10,181 bases of DNA from positions 1-10,181 of the forward strand of contig JAFXMJ010000340.1 in NCBI GenBank assembly GCA_017530465.1, written 5' to 3'. Of this stretch, positions 6,611-10,181 are shown piece by piece (the first letter of the stretch is position 1; each line of letters opens with the position of its first letter). A model generated the notes under the pieces. The model was not told where the DNA came from and ran no database searches. It saw only the letters and a program-made list of their open reading frames with translations. The stretch is from Bacteroidales bacterium (lineage in GTDB: Bacteria > Bacteroidota > Bacteroidia > Bacteroidales > UBA3824). The translations under genes were made by a program, and so were the position numbers.

Positions 6611-6664
6611 CAACGTGGCAGCATTGCCGACAGTCCGAAAACTAACATATAATTCAACTAAATA

Positions 6665-7510
6665 ATGAAAAGAAACATCCTGACACCAACCGTCGCGATT
6701 GCACTCGCAGCAACGGCATTATTGTCGTCGTGCAAAAAGGAGGAATACGACCTCGACAACATCAGCGACAACATCCTGTTCAACACTTCCCTTGGCGCGC
6801 CGCTAATCGCACAAAGGGACATCTCCCTCATCGACTTCTTCGATATGGAGATGAAGGGCAAATTTTCTGTGACCGAGGACGAAGCCAGAAAGATTAGGAT
6901 GCTCCTCAGCCCCGACGGCAAGACCGAGACCTACCTGCCCGACTGCCTCGACCCTGTCAACCTGACCATCGACCTCTCCAAGATGAACGGTCTTGATATG
7001 GAAAAGCTCCAGGATCTCGACATTGCGTTCAACGAAACCCTGCCAAGCTCCGAAGATTTCATTGAAATCGACGACCTCGACAAAACTTTTGGAGAAGGCA
7101 ACGCCATCAACGAGATTGACGAGTTTGAACTCAAGATGGAGATTGACAACAAGACCGACTTCCAAATCGCGCTCTCTATCGAATTTGCCAAGACAGTGCG
7201 CAGACTGACAGCTAACGGCATAGAAGAAGTCAATGTGCCTATCGACGACACCAAAGCGTCAAGCGGCGAATCGCACCAAATCATAGTCCCCGCCCGCAAA
7301 AAAGGTGAAGCGGCCACAGGATTGAAGACCTACACCCTGACTTTCAGCAATATAGCGCAAAAAATCAAAGACAACCACGCCACCGGTCTGCTCATTTCAT
7401 ACGAGCTTTCACAAGGCGAGATGGACCAATTCACCATCAAGGCTACCGACGGATTGTCAATGAGCCTCAAGGCATACGTAAGTGCAACAATTGACCTCTC
7501 TAACATCTAA
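6665..7510 (+). CDS. Acidic outer-envelope lipoprotein, unknown function, partner of the barrel-OmpA gene
   Basis: The protein has 281 residues and no family I can name. The N-terminus MKRNILTPTVAIALAATALL leads to the lipobox LSSC with C23, followed by KKEEYDLDN; the acidic residues shortly after the Cys may favour surface export, but this is uncertain. The rest is rich in Asp, Glu, Leu and Ile and in alternating strand-like stretches (FELKMEIDN, FQIALSIEFA, LKTYTLTFSNI, LLISYELS, LKAYVSATIDLSNI). I infer a beta-sandwich domain. A short acidic loop region lies around SSEDFIEIDDLDKTFG. It sits behind a good promoter and its stop codon is only 14 bp before the 781-residue outer membrane protein gene, so both belong to one transcript. 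A physical or functional pairing of the two products is plausible. Confidence 0.85.
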   Translation: MKRNILTPTVAIALAATALLSSCKKEEYDLDNISDNILFNTSLGAPLIAQRDISLIDFFDMEMKGKFSVTEDEARKIRMLLSPDGKTETYLPDCLDPVNLTIDLSKMNGLDMEKLQDLDIAFNETLPSSEDFIEIDDLDKTFGEGNAINEIDEFELKMEIDNKTDFQIALSIEFAKTVRRLTANGIEEVNVPIDDTKASSGESHQIIVPARKKGEAATGLKTYTLTFSNIAQKIKDNHATGLLISYELSQGEMDQFTIKATDGLSMSLKAYVSATIDLSNI

Positions 7511-7524
7511 CAACTCACCATATT

Positions 7525-9870
7525 ATGAAAAAAATAATGAAACTATCGGCGGCACTGGCAATTGCGGCAATAGCTGGCAGTGCCTCGGCGCAGATTTCCA
7601 ACACTGTATATTTCGACAAATACAACTACCGCCAGCACCACCTCAACCCGGCGATGCTGCCCGACCAGAGGTTCTATTTCAGCGTAATTGGCAACGTGGC
7701 GATGGACTTCGGCAACAAGAGCATCTCGTTCAGCGACGTGGTGAAAAACGTCAACGGCAAGACCGTGCTCTTCCTCGACAAGTCAATCAACAGCGGCTCC
7801 GAGAAAAAAGGTCAGAACGAGTTCCTCGACGCCCTCGGCAAAAAATTCCACCTCTTTGCCAATACATACATAGACATCCTCGATTTCGGATTCAGGATGG
7901 GCGACAAGTCGTTCCTCGGATTCTCAGTTGGAGCTAAGATAGGCACCAACACAATGATACCCAAGCAATTCTTCAGCGTGATACTCGGCGGCATGAAGAA
8001 GGACGAGACCTTCAACCTCGACGCTGGCTCGCTCTATTTCGACTTATACGGCTATGCAGAAGCTGGCGTCACATTCGGACATCAGTTTGGCGAGAAGCTC
8101 AATCTCGGCATCACCGGCAAGTACCTCTGGGGCGGCGCAAACATCAGGACAAAATTCGACGACATCAAAATCACAGGCAGCATGGACGAATGGAGGATGA
8201 AGGGCAACGCCGAAATAATGGCGTCGTACCCTGGTCTCATCGCCTACAACAATGCTGACGGTGAACTCAAAATCGAAAACGAACTCGACGACGACGGCAA
8301 CGAAATTACATGGAGAGACTTCAAAGGCAACCATGGTTTTGCTATCGACTTCGGTGCCACCTACAAACTCTTCGACAAACTGACCCTCGCCGCAAGCATC
8401 AACGACCTCGGCTTCATCAGGTTCACAAAAAACACCGCCAAAATCCGCATGACCAAAGACTTCGTGTACACTGGCGCGGAGTTCACACAAAACGACAAGC
8501 GTGATGCAGACGGCACAAGGGAATCCGGCGAACTCGACTTCAATAAATACGAAGACGAATTTGAGCAGACATTCGAGGCTCTCGACGACAGCAAATTTGC
8601 GCAGGGTCTCCACACCAAAATTTACTTAGGCGCATCGTGGGAGCCCATCAAAATCATAGGATTCGGCTTCCTCTCCAAGAGCACATTAGCACACGGCAAG
8701 GTATGGCAGGAATTTTCGGCATCAGCCAACCTCCACCCTATCCGCCTGCTCTCCATCAACGGTATGTACTCGATGATGGACGGCTCATGGCATGCATTGG
8801 GTCTTGGAGTCAATCTCAACCTCGGCGTCCTCAATATCTTCGCCGCAGCCGACAATATCCCGGTGCATTACGGCAAATTGAAGGATGACGACATCATCTT
8901 CCCCGACAAGCTCACTTCCACAAGGTTCAATGTTGGTCTCGGTCTCATCATCGGCTCCAAGGAACACAAGGACAAGCGCAGAGCCAAGAAAGCGGAGAAA
9001 GAGAAGGACAAGTCAATCCTCGACGACTCTTGGCGCGGCGAGACACCGGAAGAAGACTTCTACGACGCCGACGGCGATGGTGTGGAAGACAACAAAGACC
9101 GCTGCCCCAATACCGAGGCGGGCGCACCTGTGGACGAAGACGGATGCCCCTCCGACAGCGACGGCGATGGCGTGCCTGACTACCTCGACAAATGCCCCGA
9201 CACAGCTCCCGGCTCCAAGGTGGACGAAAATGGATGCACCGTTGACAGCGACGGCGACGGCGTGCCTGACAATAGCGACCGCTGCCCCAACACTCCTCAG
9301 GGCGTAGCCGTTGACGAAAACGGTTGCCCCACCGACAGCGACAATGACGGCGTACCCGATTACCTCGACAAGTGCCCCGACACCCCGAGCAGCGCAAAGT
9401 CTGACGCATCAGGCTGCCCGCTCGACTCCGACGGCGACGGCATCGCCGACTACATGGACCACTGCCCCGACGTGGCTGGCGTTGCAGAAAACAACGGCTG
9501 CCCCGAAGTAAAGCAGGAAGTTAAGCAGGTATTCAGGGAAGCCCTCAACGGCATCCAGTTTGAGACCGGCAAATCCAAAATCAAAAAGGCGTCGTACCCG
9601 ATCCTCGACAACATCGTCAAGATTATGAAGGACAATCCCAATTACAAACTCTTCATCAAGGGTCACACCGACAATGACGGCGACGCAGCCAAGAACCTCA
9701 AGCTCTCGCAAGACCGCGCAGCCGAAGTGCTCAAATACCTCAAAGGCAAAGGTGTGGACGCTTCGAGGATGCACAGCGAAGGCTACGGCGACAAGCTGCC
9801 CATTGTGCCCAACGACTCCGCCGCCAACAAGGCTAAAAACCGCCGCGTTGAGTTCGAGGTAGAGTTCTAA
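7525..9870 (+). CDS. Outer membrane protein: beta-barrel (DUF5723-like) + five TSP3 repeats + OmpA peptidoglycan-binding domain
   Basis: This 781-residue protein starts with a signal peptide (MKKIMKLSAALAIAAIAGSA, cleavage near SAQ, residues 21-23). Residues about 24-478 are strand-rich with a conserved opening (NTVYFDKYNYRQ, HLNPAMLPDQRFYF) that I recall from the Bacteroidota DUF5723 group; the name is from memory. A basic linker (KEHKDKRRAKKAEKEKDK, 479-496) follows. Residues 514-661 form five calcium-binding thrombospondin type 3 repeats (DSDGDGVPD...CP...GCP). Residues about 665-781 are an OmpA C-terminal domain: GIQFETGKSKI, GHTDNDG with D716, LSQDRAAEV with R731, and a final KNRRVEFEVEF. 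D716 and R731 are 15 apart, as in the pair that binds diaminopimelate in A. baumannii OmpA, so binding to peptidoglycan is likely. Together it is a barrel tethered to the wall by a calcium-stiffened stalk. It ends the two-gene operon. Confidence 0.93.
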   Translation: MKKIMKLSAALAIAAIAGSASAQISNTVYFDKYNYRQHHLNPAMLPDQRFYFSVIGNVAMDFGNKSISFSDVVKNVNGKTVLFLDKSINSGSEKKGQNEFLDALGKKFHLFANTYIDILDFGFRMGDKSFLGFSVGAKIGTNTMIPKQFFSVILGGMKKDETFNLDAGSLYFDLYGYAEAGVTFGHQFGEKLNLGITGKYLWGGANIRTKFDDIKITGSMDEWRMKGNAEIMASYPGLIAYNNADGELKIENELDDDGNEITWRDFKGNHGFAIDFGATYKLFDKLTLAASINDLGFIRFTKNTAKIRMTKDFVYTGAEFTQNDKRDADGTRESGELDFNKYEDEFEQTFEALDDSKFAQGLHTKIYLGASWEPIKIIGFGFLSKSTLAHGKVWQEFSASANLHPIRLLSINGMYSMMDGSWHALGLGVNLNLGVLNIFAAADNIPVHYGKLKDDDIIFPDKLTSTRFNVGLGLIIGSKEHKDKRRAKKAEKEKDKSILDDSWRGETPEEDFYDADGDGVEDNKDRCPNTEAGAPVDEDGCPSDSDGDGVPDYLDKCPDTAPGSKVDENGCTVDSDGDGVPDNSDRCPNTPQGVAVDENGCPTDSDNDGVPDYLDKCPDTPSSAKSDASGCPLDSDGDGIADYMDHCPDVAGVAENNGCPEVKQEVKQVFREALNGIQFETGKSKIKKASYPILDNIVKIMKDNPNYKLFIKGHTDNDGDAAKNLKLSQDRAAEVLKYLKGKGVDASRMHSEGYGDKLPIVPNDSAANKAKNRRVEFEVEF
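9064..9507 (+). repeat. Five in-frame 90-bp TSP3 repeats
   Basis: Units start at 9064, 9154, 9244, 9334 and 9424; the first four are exactly 90 bp and the last is about 84 bp. Each encodes DxDxDG(V/I)xD, a CP, and a GC about 14 residues later, giving five cysteine pairs that may form disulfides. Units 1 and 3 read DN.DRCPNT, units 2 and 4 read DYLDKCPDT, so there is also a 180-bp higher-order period. Confidence 0.92.
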
Positions 9871-9897
9871 TACTTGACGCACACACAACTTTTTTAT

Positions 9898-9946
9898 CGA
9901 AAATTACCGGAATCTTTTAATAAAATTCCGGTAATTTTCGTTTTAT
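9898..9946 (+). terminator. Strong rho-independent terminator of the lipoprotein/OmpA operon
   Basis: CGAAAATTACCGGAAT (9898-9913) is perfectly paired with ATTCCGGTAATTTTCG (9925-9940): 16 base pairs with an 11-nt loop, followed by TTTTAT. It begins 27 bp after the OmpA stop codon. Confidence 0.9.
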
Positions 9947-9958
9947 AGTTTGGAGTGC

Positions 9959-10007
9959 AGGCTTCCAGCCTGCCTTACAATCTTTGAACAAAGGCTTCCA
10001 GCCTGCC
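9959..10007. repeat. Pair of short palindromic repeats (AGGCTTCCAGCCTGCC)
   Basis: The 16-bp sequence AGGCTTCCAGCCTGCC occurs exactly at 9959-9974 and 9992-10007, 33 bp apart. Each copy is itself an inverted repeat with a TCC centre: seven pairs in the first (GCAGGCT/AGCCTGC), five in the second (AGGCT/AGCCT). Both lie between a terminator and the next start codon. They look like a dispersed REP-like element rather than part of either gene. Confidence 0.75.
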
Positions 10008-10021
10008 ATACACATAACAAT

Positions 10022-10181
10022 ATGAAAAGATTTTTCTTATACATAACAACACTATTGGCAGTGGCAGCATTGTCGTCAGCCACAGCCACCGCACAAGACG
10101 GCGTGGAGACCCCGACATGGACATCCATAGAGGTCAACGACGAAGGCATCCCCGTATTGTCGTGGACAGTGAAGAATCCCA
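10022..10181 (+). CDS. N-terminus of a secreted protein, possibly Fn3-like (cut by window edge)
   Basis: An ATG at 10022 opens a frame that runs 53 codons to the window end. MKRFFLYITTLLAVAALSSATATA is a good Sec signal peptide, with probable cleavage before Q25 or D26. The first mature residues, DGVETPTWTSIEVNDEGIPVLSWTVKNP, resemble the opening of a fibronectin type III-like strand pair (x-I-x-V-x-x-x-G-x-x-x-L-S-W). In Bacteroidota such openings are common in large secreted proteins with a gliding motility-associated C-terminal (type IX secretion) domain. With only the first residues visible, that identity is a guess. The gene lies 14 bp after the second palindromic repeat. The only promoter-like sequence seen upstream is AATCTTTG (9979-9986), one mismatch from TAnnTTTG, located between the two repeats. 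Confidence 0.75.
   Translation, partial: MKRFFLYITTLLAVAALSSATATAQDGVETPTWTSIEVNDEGIPVLSWTVKNP

Noticed and set aside
8044..8613. Long minus-strand frame of 189 codons inside the outer membrane protein gene.
   Set aside because: A shadow frame caused by the biased codon use of the plus-strand gene; its Val/Phe/Glu-rich translation mirrors the Asn/Lys/Phe/Asp codons opposite.
8990..9520. CRISPR-like periodicity in the 90-bp repeats.
   Set aside because: The period is in frame, encodes TSP3 calcium loops, and the units are degenerate at third codon positions with no separate spacers.
9943..10149. Minus-strand frame of 68 codons containing QAGSL twice.
   Set aside because: The repeated peptide is only the translation of the two palindromic repeats, and the frame lies opposite the signal peptide of the last gene.

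Overview
The window reads as chromosomal DNA from a member of the Bacteroidota, most likely Bacteroidales. Four intergenic sites match the Bacteroidota -7 promoter element TAnnTTTG. Start codons mostly follow A-rich leaders rather than Shine-Dalgarno sequences. The protein families (GldI-like FKBP lipoprotein, barrel-TSP3-OmpA fusion, NagZ-like GH3 with an AQDGEWG motif, Lys/Arg-rich lipoprotein signal peptides) are typical of that phylum. I see no tRNA, rRNA, CRISPR array, transposase or phage gene. Coding density is high and no gene-free stretch exceeds 200 bases.

Left half, minus strand (1-4233). Reading right to left: nucleoside diphosphate kinase (ndk) with its own strong terminator, then a close-packed set of a secreted or membrane-anchored GH3 beta-N-acetylhexosaminidase-like enzyme, a BASS-family sodium:organic anion symporter, and a lysophospholipid acyltransferase that runs off the left edge. 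The gap between GH3 and the transporter is 11 bp, and the transporter and acyltransferase overlap by 20 bp, so these three are probably one operon concerned with the cell envelope.

Middle (4234-5875). A 92-bp divergent spacer separates ndk from nrnA (DHH/DHHA1 nanoRNase/pAp phosphatase). It carries two near-identical promoter elements facing each other as a perfect 9-bp inverted repeat. nrnA overlaps the next gene, a GldI-like FKBP lipoprotein, by ATGA.

Right half, plus strand (5876-10181). A small Ala/Gln/Glu-rich lipoprotein has its own promoter, an unusual two-hairpin 3' region and distinct codon choice, and is probably highly expressed. Next comes a two-gene unit: an acidic lipoprotein of unknown function followed by a 781-residue outer membrane protein (barrel domain, five TSP3 calcium repeats, peptidoglycan-binding OmpA domain). 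This unit ends in a 16-bp perfect terminator stem. Two copies of a short palindromic repeat then precede the start of a secreted protein cut by the right edge.

Most of the window is conserved housekeeping and envelope biology. The points most worth a second look are the face-to-face promoters, the small abundant-looking lipoprotein, the lipoprotein/barrel-OmpA pair, and the paired palindromic repeats. I do not see clear evidence for a wholly new system.
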